DNA of 55,869 bases. Origin: Opitutia bacterium. GTDB taxonomy: Bacteria > Verrucomicrobiota > Verrucomicrobiia > Opitutales > Opitutaceae. The DNA lies in contig CANHJG010000015.1 in NCBI GenBank assembly GCA_947461205.1, forward strand, positions 1 through 55,869. The letters run 5' to 3'. The number at the start of each line of letters is the position of its first letter. Within the stretch, counting starts at the first letter, position 1. The translations under genes were made by a program, and so were the position numbers. Below are positions 34,754 through 42,196 of this stretch, piece after piece. The notes beneath the pieces were generated by a model that was not told the origin of the DNA, made no database searches, and saw only the letters and a program-made list of their open reading frames with translations.

Positions 34754-35188
34754 GCGCGGGGACGTTGCGCCGTTGGCGGGGCGGGCGCAAGGGCAGGGGA
34801 TGATCACGGGCTGCGTGTGCCGGGAAGTGAAGGATGGGTGCGAGGTGGCATGGGCGTCCCCGCCCATGATTTCGGCGACGAGCGGACAGGATGCCCGTTC
34901 GGTTCTCGGGCTGGAAAGCCGGGGCCACGCCGATCACGGGCTGGAAAGCCGGGGCCACGATGGCAACGATCGTCACGGACTGAAAAGATTGTGCCACCGC
35001 GGAGCGCAGGTTGCGGCGTGACTCGCTGAGCCGCGCGCGGAGCGCACGGCCCAACCGGGGAAACTGAACGCGGCACGAGCCTGAAATGCTTCCTCGGACC
35101 GGGAAACCCGGGCCATGCTGATCACGGGTTGGTAAAGCCGGGCCACGCGGGTAAAGCCCGGGCCACGCTCATCACGGGCCCCGTCCGA
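34754..35188. repeat. Gap with short dispersed repeats
   Basis: This 435-bp gap has at least two identical 22-bp copies of a unit beginning GGGCTGGAAAGCCGGGGCC (34908-34929 and 34938-34959), a degenerate copy near 34978-35000, and related GTAAAGCCGGGCCACG-type copies at 35131-35146 and 35151-35167, with ATCACGGG between units. The units are GC-rich and partly self-complementary, like REP-type elements. No gene was seen. Confidence 0.65.
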
Positions 35189-35866
35189 CTATTTCTTGGC
35201 TTCGGGGGTCGGGAGTTTCGCGAACTGGATTTTGGCCACGACGTCGTTCAAGCGCTGGCGGAGAAGATCGTCTTCTTCGGCGGTCGTCTTGGTGTAGGTG
35301 CGGCCCTCGATGACCCGTTCGGCGAGTTCGATGCTGATGACGAAGATGTGGCCGTTCTTCACGAAGAGCAGATTGCCGCGTTTCGCGATCGGGATGCGGT
35401 CGCCGGTGGCCAGCTGCGGAACTTTGTCGGTGAACATCGTGCCGCCGGGGATGAGAATGAAGGTGATGAGCGAGCCGTCGAGGGTGGCAGGGATGAACTT
35501 CGCGCTTTCAATCTGCACGCCTTCGAAGGCCTGCTTGAAATCGGAGAGCACGAAGTTGCTGAAGAAATAAACGAGATAATCCTTCGGGCCACGGGTGGAG
35601 TTTTCCCAGCGCTGGGTGGCATCCTGCGCGAAGGCGGCGATGCTGATGTGGACGTTGAAGGCGTCCTGGAAGGTCACGACGTTAGGCGTGTCGGTGATTT
35701 CGCCGCCCAATTCGGGGAGCACGGGGATCGTGACCTTGAACACGCCGGTCGGGGAGACGTAGGTTTTGCCTTCGATTTTACCGGCGAGGGCGGCGGGTTG
35801 CGGATTTTGAGCGCGCGCGACGAGACCGAGGGTGGCGAGGGCGAGGGAAAGCGTAAGTCGGAACAT
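35189..35866 (-). CDS. Exported protein of unknown function
   Basis: This 225-aa protein has a signal peptide (core LTLSLALATLGLVARAQ). The mature part is an alpha/beta domain with no catalytic motif I can recognise: GKTYVSPTGVFKVTIPVLPE resembles the opening of small PsbP/DUF1795-like folds, and FVISIELAERVI and DVVAKIQFAKL are probable core strands. It ends with a Lys-rich tail. It lies 36 bp after rsmA on the same strand, so it may be the last gene of a trpC-DUF5069-rsmA transcript. I do not assign a function. Confidence 0.8.
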   Translation of the reverse strand: MFRLTLSLALATLGLVARAQNPQPAALAGKIEGKTYVSPTGVFKVTIPVLPELGGEITDTPNVVTFQDAFNVHISIAAFAQDATQRWENSTRGPKDYLVYFFSNFVLSDFKQAFEGVQIESAKFIPATLDGSLITFILIPGGTMFTDKVPQLATGDRIPIAKRGNLLFVKNGHIFVISIELAERVIEGRTYTKTTAEEDDLLRQRLNDVVAKIQFAKLPTPEAKK

Positions 35867-35902
35867 GTGGGTTTGATAAGTAGAACGGGGTCCGGACAGC
35901 TT

Positions 35903-36751
35903 TCAAGCCAAGGCTGGCAGGGCGGCGAACCGCATCCACCACGAGACCGGAAGCGCTTCGGGCCGCGCCTGCTCTGAGAGCCCGGCGGCGTGCAGAAGTT
36001 CCCGGGCATCGGCGGCGTGCGCGGGCGCATGGGTGCGGAGGAGGGCGCCAATTTGCTTGCGGCGCTGCTGGAAACAGGCGCGGACAATGGCCTTTACGGC
36101 CGGACCGAACACATACGGCTCGGGCCGGCGCACCAAGTTGATGAGGTAGGAATCGACGTCGGGGCGCGGGTGAAAGCAGCCGGGACCGACTTTGTGACCG
36201 GGGGCATTATCAAAGGCGGCCTGGAGGAAAACCGAGATGGCCCCAAATGATTTCGTGCCGGGCTGGGCGGCGTAGCGCTGGGCCGCCTCCTGCTGCAACA
36301 TCAGCACCATGCGCGTCGGGAGCGGACCGGACAACACGCCGTCGAGCCACGGGGTGGCGATGGCGTAGGGGAGATTGGCGACAATTTTGAAACCGGCGGC
36401 GGCGCGCTCGACGGGCAGCGCGGCGAGCGGGTGCTCCACGGCGTCGCCTTCGAGGAGGTGAAAGCGGCCGGCGAACTCGGGGCGCGTCGCGAGCGTGGCT
36501 TCGAGGTGCGAATGGAGCGTACGGTCCTTCTCCACCGCCCAGACCGCGGCGCCGGCGTCAAGGAGCGCGGCGGTGAGCGTGCCGAGCCCGGGGCCGATCT
36601 CGACGACGGTGTCTCTCGGGCGGACTTCGGCGAGGTCGAGGGACTTGCGGACGATATTCCCGTCGACGAGGAAATTCTGGCCGAGGAAACGTTTCGGCTG
36701 GTGCCCGAGCGAGACGAGGAGTTCGCGGGTGGCGGAGAAGGAGAGGGGCAT
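35903..36751 (-). CDS. rsmA: 16S rRNA dimethyladenosine transferase
   Basis: RsmA (KsgA) dimethylates A1518 and A1519 near the 3' end of 16S rRNA, using S-adenosylmethionine, during late 30S maturation. The protein is 282 aa, close to the usual 270. It has the N-terminal KRFLGQNFLVD, SAM motif VVEIGPGLGTLT (49-60), the AVEKD acidic loop, and catalytic motif IV NLPY at 126-129. The C-terminal helical domain contains CFQQRRKQIGALL, typical of the family. It starts 3 nt after the DUF5069 stop and is probably cotranscribed with it. Confidence 0.97.
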   Translation of the reverse strand: MPLSFSATRELLVSLGHQPKRFLGQNFLVDGNIVRKSLDLAEVRPRDTVVEIGPGLGTLTAALLDAGAAVWAVEKDRTLHSHLEATLATRPEFAGRFHLLEGDAVEHPLAALPVERAAAGFKIVANLPYAIATPWLDGVLSGPLPTRMVLMLQQEAAQRYAAQPGTKSFGAISVFLQAAFDNAPGHKVGPGCFHPRPDVDSYLINLVRRPEPYVFGPAVKAIVRACFQQRRKQIGALLRTHAPAHAADARELLHAAGLSEQARPEALPVSWWMRFAALPALA

Positions 36752-36754
36752 GGG

Positions 36755-37177
36755 TCAGCGCGGGGAGCGCCCCTCGTCGACCTCGTAGTAATCGAAAAAC
36801 GTCAGGAGGTCGGTGCGGTGGGCGAGGCCGTCGCCAGCCTTGTTTTTCTCCAAGCTCGGCGTGGCTTCGTCACGCCAGCCGCGTTTCGCAGCGAAGCCGT
36901 TCCAGATCAGGACATCGACGTCCGTGATCGATCGGCCGTGCTGCCGAATCCAGCCAAGGATCTCCTCGTCGGTGCCGCCGGCGAGGGTGCGGGCCTTCAG
37001 GTCCTCATAGTTGACTCGCAGGTAGTGGCAGAGGCGGCCGTCGTAGGCTTTGCCGAGAAATTCGTGGTGGTCGGGGTGGAGTTCGCCGCGGGCGTGCAGG
37101 CGGATCTTGTCCAGCGTGCGCGGGAGGAAACAGAGGCCGCCGAGGGTGGCGTAGGCGGAGACGGGGCGTTGGGTCAT
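36755..37177 (-). CDS. DUF5069 protein
   Basis: This 140-aa cytoplasmic protein matches DUF5069, a family known mainly from Verrucomicrobiota and Planctomycetota. Visible family features are LGGLCFLPRTLDKIRLHARG and HHEFLGKAYDGRLCHYLRV, and a helical C-terminal part (DEEILGWIRQHGR). No enzyme motif is visible and the function is unknown. It is squeezed between trpC (9 nt) and rsmA (3 nt), which indicates one transcript. It lacks a signal peptide. Family assignment is by pattern memory; it could also be described as hypothetical. Confidence 0.8.
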   Translation of the reverse strand: MTQRPVSAYATLGGLCFLPRTLDKIRLHARGELHPDHHEFLGKAYDGRLCHYLRVNYEDLKARTLAGGTDEEILGWIRQHGRSITDVDVLIWNGFAAKRGWRDEATPSLEKNKAGDGLAHRTDLLTFFDYYEVDEGRSPR

Positions 37178-37186
37178 GGAAGAGGG

Positions 37187-37987
37187 CTAGGGGGAACGGA
37201 AGGCCGCGATCAGTGCGGTCGGATCGGGCGCTTTCATCAGTGACTCGCCGACGAGGACCGCGTGGGCCCCGGCCGCCCGGACGCGCGCGGCGTCGGCGGC
37301 GGTGTGGAGGCCGCTCTCGCTGACGGCTGTGACGTGGGACGGGAAGAGCGGGATGAGGCGTTCGCTGAGGCCGAGATCGGTTTTGAAGATGGCGAGGTCG
37401 CGGTTGTTCACGCCGATGATGCGGGCACCGTGCGCGAGGGCGCGGGCGATCTCGGGTTCGGTGTGAATCTCAAACAGTGCGTCGAGCCCGGCGGCGATCG
37501 CGGCGGCGGCCAGGGTCTTGATTTCGTCGTCGGTGAGCGCACGGACGATAATGAGAATGGCGCTGGCGCCGGCCTCGCGGGCCTGAAGCACTTGAATCGG
37601 GTGGACGAAGAAATCCTTGCGGATGCAGGGGCGCCCGGGCGGGGTGGCGCGGAAATGCGCGGCGACGTCGCGGAGATCGTCGAGCGTGCCGCCAAAGAAT
37701 TTTTCGTCGGTGAGGACGGAGAGGGCGTCGGCGCCGGCGGCCTGGTAGCGAGCGGCCTGGTCGACGGAGGAGGCGCCGGCCTTGATGTCGCCGGCGGAGG
37801 GGGAGCGGCGTTTGATTTCCGCAATCACGGCGAGGCGACCGTCCGGCCGGCGGAGCGCGGCGGCAAAGGACGGCGGGCGCGGCAACGACGCGTCGAGGCG
37901 CGCCAGCTCGGCGTCGGAGACGGCGCGGAGGAGCGGCGCGATTTCCCGGCGCTTCCAGGCCATGATCTCGGTGAGTTTGTCGGACAT
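37187..37987 (-). CDS. trpC: Indole-3-glycerol phosphate synthase
   Basis: TrpC closes the indole ring in tryptophan synthesis, converting carboxyphenylaminodeoxyribulose phosphate to indole-3-glycerol phosphate. The protein is 266 aa from ATG 37987, a normal single-domain length. Key residues are visible: Lys59 in AEIKRRSPS, Lys124 in IRKDFF, the LFEIHTEPE strand (Glu173), VNNRDL and SESGL. The frame is open for 92 codons upstream, but these overlap the divergent mazG and have no TrpC features. Other trp genes are not in the window, so the pathway is dispersed. A divergent mazG begins 88 bp away. Confidence 0.97.
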   Translation of the reverse strand: MSDKLTEIMAWKRREIAPLLRAVSDAELARLDASLPRPPSFAAALRRPDGRLAVIAEIKRRSPSAGDIKAGASSVDQAARYQAAGADALSVLTDEKFFGGTLDDLRDVAAHFRATPPGRPCIRKDFFVHPIQVLQAREAGASAILIIVRALTDDEIKTLAAAAIAAGLDALFEIHTEPEIARALAHGARIIGVNNRDLAIFKTDLGLSERLIPLFPSHVTAVSESGLHTAADAARVRAAGAHAVLVGESLMKAPDPTALIAAFRSP

Positions 37988-38075
37988 TCGGGGATTACGG
38001 AACACACGGAAGCGCCGGAAGACAAAGCGGAAAAATTTCCGTGTATTTCGCCGCCGCCGCGGACACGGTAAGCAG

Positions 38076-38741
38076 ATGAGTGCGATCGAAGAGCTGAAAG
38101 TCACGATGGCCCGCCTGCGGGCGCCCGACGGTTGCCCGTGGGACCAGGAGCAGACGCACGCGACGCTGGTGCGCTGCCTGATCGACGAGGTGAGCGAGCT
38201 CATCGACACGATCGACCGCGGGGACAGCGCGCACATGCGGGAGGAGCTGGGCGACGTGCTCATCCAGATCGTGTTTCACGCGCAGATCGAGTCGGAGGCG
38301 GGCAACTTTTCGTTCGAGGACGTGGCGCGGGAGATCAACGAGAAACTGGTGCGTCGGCACCCGCACGTCTTTGGCCCCAGCAAGCTCGCCACCTCGGAGC
38401 AGGTGATCGCGAAGTGGGAGGAAATCAAAGCGACGGAGAAAAAGAATGGGCCGGTGGCGAAGGGTGTGTTCAAAGCCCTGCCGCCGCGGCTGCCGGCGCT
38501 GATGTTTGCGGAGGCAGTGTGGAAACAGATTGAGAAGCAGTCGCTGCCGGCCGACGGGGTGGTTGACGCCGCGCAGGTGCGCGCGCTGGGCGAACAGCTG
38601 GACGAGGCGATTTTGGGGAAAAGGTTGTTTGAGCTGACGGCGGCGGCGCGGGCGAAAGGCCTGGATCCCGAGGGGGCGCTGCGGTTGCACGCCACGAACG
38701 TGATGCGCGATGTCGAAGCCCGCCTCCAGCCCGCCCCCTGA
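38076..38741 (+). CDS. mazG: Nucleoside triphosphate pyrophosphohydrolase
   Basis: MazG hydrolyses NTPs to NMP and pyrophosphate and is tied to nucleotide-pool cleaning and (p)ppGpp control. The protein is 221 aa, shorter than the roughly 260-aa two-domain enzyme of E. coli. It carries the diagnostic CPWDQEQTHATL and acidic metal-binding residues in LIDEVSEL (Glu38, Glu41) and EELGDVLIQIVFH (Glu56, Glu57, Asp60). A C-terminal part with KWEEIKATEKK and ALPPRLPALMFAE is present, so this is the usual MazG layout with a compact second domain. The frame starts upstream in trpC on the other strand but the ATG 38076 begins the conserved part. It overlaps xerC by 32 bp. Confidence 0.93.
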   Translation: MSAIEELKVTMARLRAPDGCPWDQEQTHATLVRCLIDEVSELIDTIDRGDSAHMREELGDVLIQIVFHAQIESEAGNFSFEDVAREINEKLVRRHPHVFGPSKLATSEQVIAKWEEIKATEKKNGPVAKGVFKALPPRLPALMFAEAVWKQIEKQSLPADGVVDAAQVRALGEQLDEAILGKRLFELTAAARAKGLDPEGALRLHATNVMRDVEARLQPAP

Positions 38742-39660
38742 GCTTCCGCCGGCGGTGGTCGCGGAGTGGTGGACGCCGTTCGAAGATTTTCTGGCGAAGG
38801 AGCGGCGCTATTCGCCTTACACCGTGCGAAATTACCGGCAGGCGTTTGAGGATTTCTACCGCTGGCTAGTGGGCGCGGAGCTGTGGGAGCGCGGTCTCGA
38901 CCAACTCGGTTCGCGGGAGATGAGGGACTTCGTCATCGAGGCGCAGCGGCGGTTCGACCGGCGGACGCTGCACAACCACGCGTCGGGGCTGCGGACATTT
39001 TTCAAGTTTTGGATGCGCCGGGAGAAATTGCGGAAGAATCCGTTGCTCGGCGTGCCGCTCCCGAAATTGGAAAAGCGGCTGCCCAAATTTCTCACGGAGG
39101 AGCAGATGAAGCTGCTGCTCGCGGGGCCGCAGCGGCGGTGGGCGAACGAGGGCATCGATGAGCCGACCGCGTGGCGCGACCGCCTCACGATGGAATTGCT
39201 CTACGGGGGCGGGTTGCGCGTGAGCGAGTTGGTTGGGCTGAGTTATGGCGACATCGATTTCGCCAACGGGGTGGCGCGAGTGCTCGGGAAGGGCCGTAAG
39301 GAACGGCTCTGTCCGCTCGGCCGCGTGGCCATGGCGGTGATGGCAAAATACCGGGACGAGTTCGCGCACGAAAAACGTCCGACGAGTCCCGTGGTGGCGA
39401 ATGCTCAGGGGCAGCGGATGGAGATCCGCGCGGTGCAGCTGATGTTGAAGCGGTATCTGACGCTCGCGGGGCTGCCGCTCGATCTCACGCCGCACAAGCT
39501 GCGGCATTCGTATGCGACGCACCTCCTGAACGCGGGGGCGGATTTACGGCTCGTGCAGGAATTGCTCGGCCACTCCCAGCTGGCGACGACGCAGGTTTAC
39601 ACGCATGTGAGCGTGGCGCGGCTGAAGGAGATTTACGCGAAGGCGCACCCGCGGGCGTGA
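38710..39660 (+). CDS. xerC: Tyrosine recombinase XerC/XerD family
   Basis: Xer recombinases resolve chromosome dimers at dif. The protein is 316 aa with an N-terminal core-binding domain (FEDFLAKERRYSPYTVRNYR) and a C-terminal catalytic domain with all catalytic residues: Arg170 in GGLRVSEL, Lys194 in GKGRKER, His262 and Arg265 in PHKLRHSYATH, His288 in LLGHSQL and Tyr297 in TTQVYTHV. It is about 15 residues longer at the N-terminus than E. coli XerC. The 32-bp overlap with mazG suggests cotranscription. XerC versus XerD cannot be decided here. The genomic setting is housekeeping, so it is unlikely to be a phage integrase. Confidence 0.9.
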   Translation: MSKPASSPPPELPPAVVAEWWTPFEDFLAKERRYSPYTVRNYRQAFEDFYRWLVGAELWERGLDQLGSREMRDFVIEAQRRFDRRTLHNHASGLRTFFKFWMRREKLRKNPLLGVPLPKLEKRLPKFLTEEQMKLLLAGPQRRWANEGIDEPTAWRDRLTMELLYGGGLRVSELVGLSYGDIDFANGVARVLGKGRKERLCPLGRVAMAVMAKYRDEFAHEKRPTSPVVANAQGQRMEIRAVQLMLKRYLTLAGLPLDLTPHKLRHSYATHLLNAGADLRLVQELLGHSQLATTQVYTHVSVARLKEIYAKAHPRA

Positions 39661-39687
39661 GACCAACGTCCTTCGGTTTTTAGCCTG

Positions 39688-39732
39688 TAGGCCCGGCCGG
39701 TGGCCGGGCTACCCGCCCACCGGGCGGGCCTA
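39688..39732. terminator. Long inverted repeat between convergent genes
   Basis: A 16-bp arm at 39688-39703 (TAGGCCCGGCCGGTGG) pairs with 39717-39732 at 15 of 16 positions across a 13-nt loop. It lies between the ends of xerC and the convergent propeller gene and probably serves both as a bidirectional terminator; there is no T-run. Confidence 0.6.
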
Positions 39733-39767
39733 CCAGGGCAAAATCTGAAACACACCGGACGTTGGCC

Positions 39768-42152
39768 TTACCACGTCAAACGGCGCGGTCTGCCGTTGCC
39801 GGCGGAGTCGTAAAGGGTGACCTCGGCAGAGGTGGCGTTGGAGACTTTCGCGAGCGGCAGATCGAGCGTGAAGCTTTCCTCGCGGCTGTCGCGGATGCCG
39901 TCGCCGGGCTGTTCGACGACTTCGCGGACGCCGTTATTAAAAATCACCTCGATGCCGTCGAGCAGGGAGAGCGCGTCCCGGCCGCTGACGGAAATGATGA
40001 GGCGGTCGCCTTCGCGGCGCACCGTGGCCTCGAGAATTTCCGGTTTGGTGTGATCGATCACCAGATCGTCGGTCTCGAAGGTCGCGGTCAGGCGGTCGGC
40101 CACGGCGCGCGGGGCGGTCTCGGTGGAGACCAGGCGGGTAAAATAAACCCCATCGGCTAAGTGCGAACCGTCGAACTGCGCGTATCCGTCGCGGGTGTTC
40201 GCGGCGAGGTCCGTCCACGCGGTGTCACCGTCGCGCCGGAGGGAAAACGTGCTGAGCACCGTGTCGCCGTCGGGATCGGAGACGGTCCAGAAGACTACCT
40301 GGGTGCCGGGCGAAGGGACGATCTGGCTGCCGAGGAAGGTGGCCTTGCGCTTGGCGTCCTCGTCTTTCGGGGCGGCGGAGATGAGCTGGCTGAGCGTGGC
40401 GTTGGGCGAGGGCGGCTGTTCGACGGCGGGGATCAGGCCGTAATTGGGCGTGATCAGCCGGAAGTCCTGCAGCGTGGGCCGCCGGTTTTGCGGGAGGACG
40501 AAGAGCGAGGCCTTGTCGAGTTCCGCGGCGGCGGTGGTGGTGGTCGTATCGAACAGTCGGACGCGCAGTTTGACGTAGCGGCCGCGGAGACCGTCGGCGC
40601 GCCAGCCACCGTCGGCGGGCGTGAGCGCGGTCCACGGGCCCCAGCCCTCGAGTTCGTCGCTGCCCTGGCTGGTGCGGAGTTCGACGGTGAGCTGGGCATC
40701 GGTGAGCTCGCGCAGACGGTTGAAGCGGAGCGCGCCGAGCTGGGCGGGGAGGCCAAGATCGAGCCGGCGGGTCTCGGCCTCGCGGGGACCGGAGGCGGAA
40801 AAATCGAGCAGGGCAAAACCGGGGGCGTTGTTGCGGAGAACGAAGAATTTTCCGGGGGCGCCGGGGATGAGGGTGAGGCCGTTCAGCTGCGAAGAGATGC
40901 TCCCGGCGAAGGTGAGGCCGAGGCGGGACTTGAGGTCGTAGCCGAGGAGTTCGCCGAGTTCTCCGCCGGTGATCAGAATCATGTCACCGTGGCGGGCGAG
41001 GCGGTAGAAGGCGGTATTGGCCCGGGCGGAGAGAATTTCGGGAAAGCCGTCCGCCGGGAAATAGACGAGGGTGCTGCGGCCAGGAAATTTTTCCGCGGGT
41101 GCAGCCGGCACGGGATCGGCAAGTTTGCCTTCGGCGGGCGGCTTGGCGCCGGCAGGCGGCGTGATCCGTGATTCGCCCGTGGTACCGGCGAAAACGATCG
41201 AGGCGTAGAGGTCGCCGTTGGGCTGCGGGAGGAGATCGGTGACCTCGGCGTCGCGGTTTTCCTGCAGGATGATCGCGGGAATGGGTGCGGACGAGCCGGG
41301 CGGCGGCGGCGCGGCAGTGTTGGGCGGAGCCGGCGGGACGGCGGGCGCCAAAGCGGTGCCGGGGGTAAAGGTATAGATATTGCCCTTCGGTGACGACCCG
41401 GCGACGACGCGACCGTCGGGAAAGAAGGCGAGACGGCGGACGTTGCGGTCGCGGATTTCGCCGAAGAGCGTGAGGCCGCGCTCGGCGAGCTGGGCGGGGT
41501 CCGTGATCTTTTCGCCGGCGACGCCGGCCGCGGCGAATTTTTTCAGGTCGACGCGATAGATGCGACCGGGATTGCCCGTGGCCGCGAGCGCGGTGTCGGC
41601 GTCGAGGAGGAGTAGATCGAAAATGGAATCGACCGGCAGCGTGACCCGGGCCACGGGCGCACCGTCGCGGACGAGGTAGAGCGCGCCTTTGGGGGACGTG
41701 CCCACAAGCACGGAGCCGTCGGCGAGGGGCTTGAGGGCGTAGATCTGCGGGTCGTCGAGTTTGACGACGTCGCGCGAGCCGTAGGTGGCGGTGGCGGGGT
41801 TGTAGATGATTTCGAGGATACGGCCCTCGGGACCGGTACCGACGAGGAATTTGGTCGCGTCGGCGGTGGACTCAACGCACCAGAGCAGGTCGGCCGGAGC
41901 AGGGACGGCCAGTTCGGCGAGGATGGGACCGGCGACGAGGCGGCCGTCGGAGCGGGCGGCGAGGCGTTTCAGATTGCGGCTGGGGACGTCGCGGAAGAAA
42001 TCGATATCGGTTTTCCTCGACAGCGGGTCGGCGCGGAGAGCGGCGGAGGGGGCCGCGAAAGCGACGAAAAGAGCGAGGACGGAGAAGACGGCCAATTGCC
42101 CACGGAACACCGAGAAAACGGGGAGGGTGCGGAGGCGAAGAAACGTGGGCAT
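39768..42152 (-). CDS. Secreted beta-propeller protein of unknown function
   Basis: This 794-aa exported protein starts MPTFLRLRTLPVF with a signal segment (core LAVFSVLALFVAFAAP). Residues about 55-480 form a beta-propeller: repeated GTGPEGRI, GTSPKGALYLV, TGNPGRIYRV and AGSSPKGNIYTF units, each a short G-x-G/S-x-x-G turn after a strand, interrupted by a Pro/Ala-rich low-complexity stretch near 280-305. The remaining C-terminal half is beta-rich and contains WTVSDPDGDTVL-type Ig segments and a final TLYDSAGNGRPRRL. I recognise no catalytic motif. It lies 44 bp after the S55-type gene and is probably cotranscribed, so it may be its partner or substrate. Confidence 0.75.
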   Translation of the reverse strand: MPTFLRLRTLPVFSVFRGQLAVFSVLALFVAFAAPSAALRADPLSRKTDIDFFRDVPSRNLKRLAARSDGRLVAGPILAELAVPAPADLLWCVESTADATKFLVGTGPEGRILEIIYNPATATYGSRDVVKLDDPQIYALKPLADGSVLVGTSPKGALYLVRDGAPVARVTLPVDSIFDLLLLDADTALAATGNPGRIYRVDLKKFAAAGVAGEKITDPAQLAERGLTLFGEIRDRNVRRLAFFPDGRVVAGSSPKGNIYTFTPGTALAPAVPPAPPNTAAPPPPGSSAPIPAIILQENRDAEVTDLLPQPNGDLYASIVFAGTTGESRITPPAGAKPPAEGKLADPVPAAPAEKFPGRSTLVYFPADGFPEILSARANTAFYRLARHGDMILITGGELGELLGYDLKSRLGLTFAGSISSQLNGLTLIPGAPGKFFVLRNNAPGFALLDFSASGPREAETRRLDLGLPAQLGALRFNRLRELTDAQLTVELRTSQGSDELEGWGPWTALTPADGGWRADGLRGRYVKLRVRLFDTTTTTAAAELDKASLFVLPQNRRPTLQDFRLITPNYGLIPAVEQPPSPNATLSQLISAAPKDEDAKRKATFLGSQIVPSPGTQVVFWTVSDPDGDTVLSTFSLRRDGDTAWTDLAANTRDGYAQFDGSHLADGVYFTRLVSTETAPRAVADRLTATFETDDLVIDHTKPEILEATVRREGDRLIISVSGRDALSLLDGIEVIFNNGVREVVEQPGDGIRDSREESFTLDLPLAKVSNATSAEVTLYDSAGNGRPRRLTW

Positions 42153-42196
42153 GAAAAAGTGAGGGGAGGGGAAAGAAGGGCAGGGCGGAGCCGGGC

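Noticed and set aside
34908-35175. The repeat cluster as a CRISPR array
   Set aside because: Units are few, unequal in spacing, partly degenerate, and there are no cas genes.
38710-39660. xerC as a phage integrase
   Set aside because: It overlaps mazG in a housekeeping run and has the standard Xer length and motifs.
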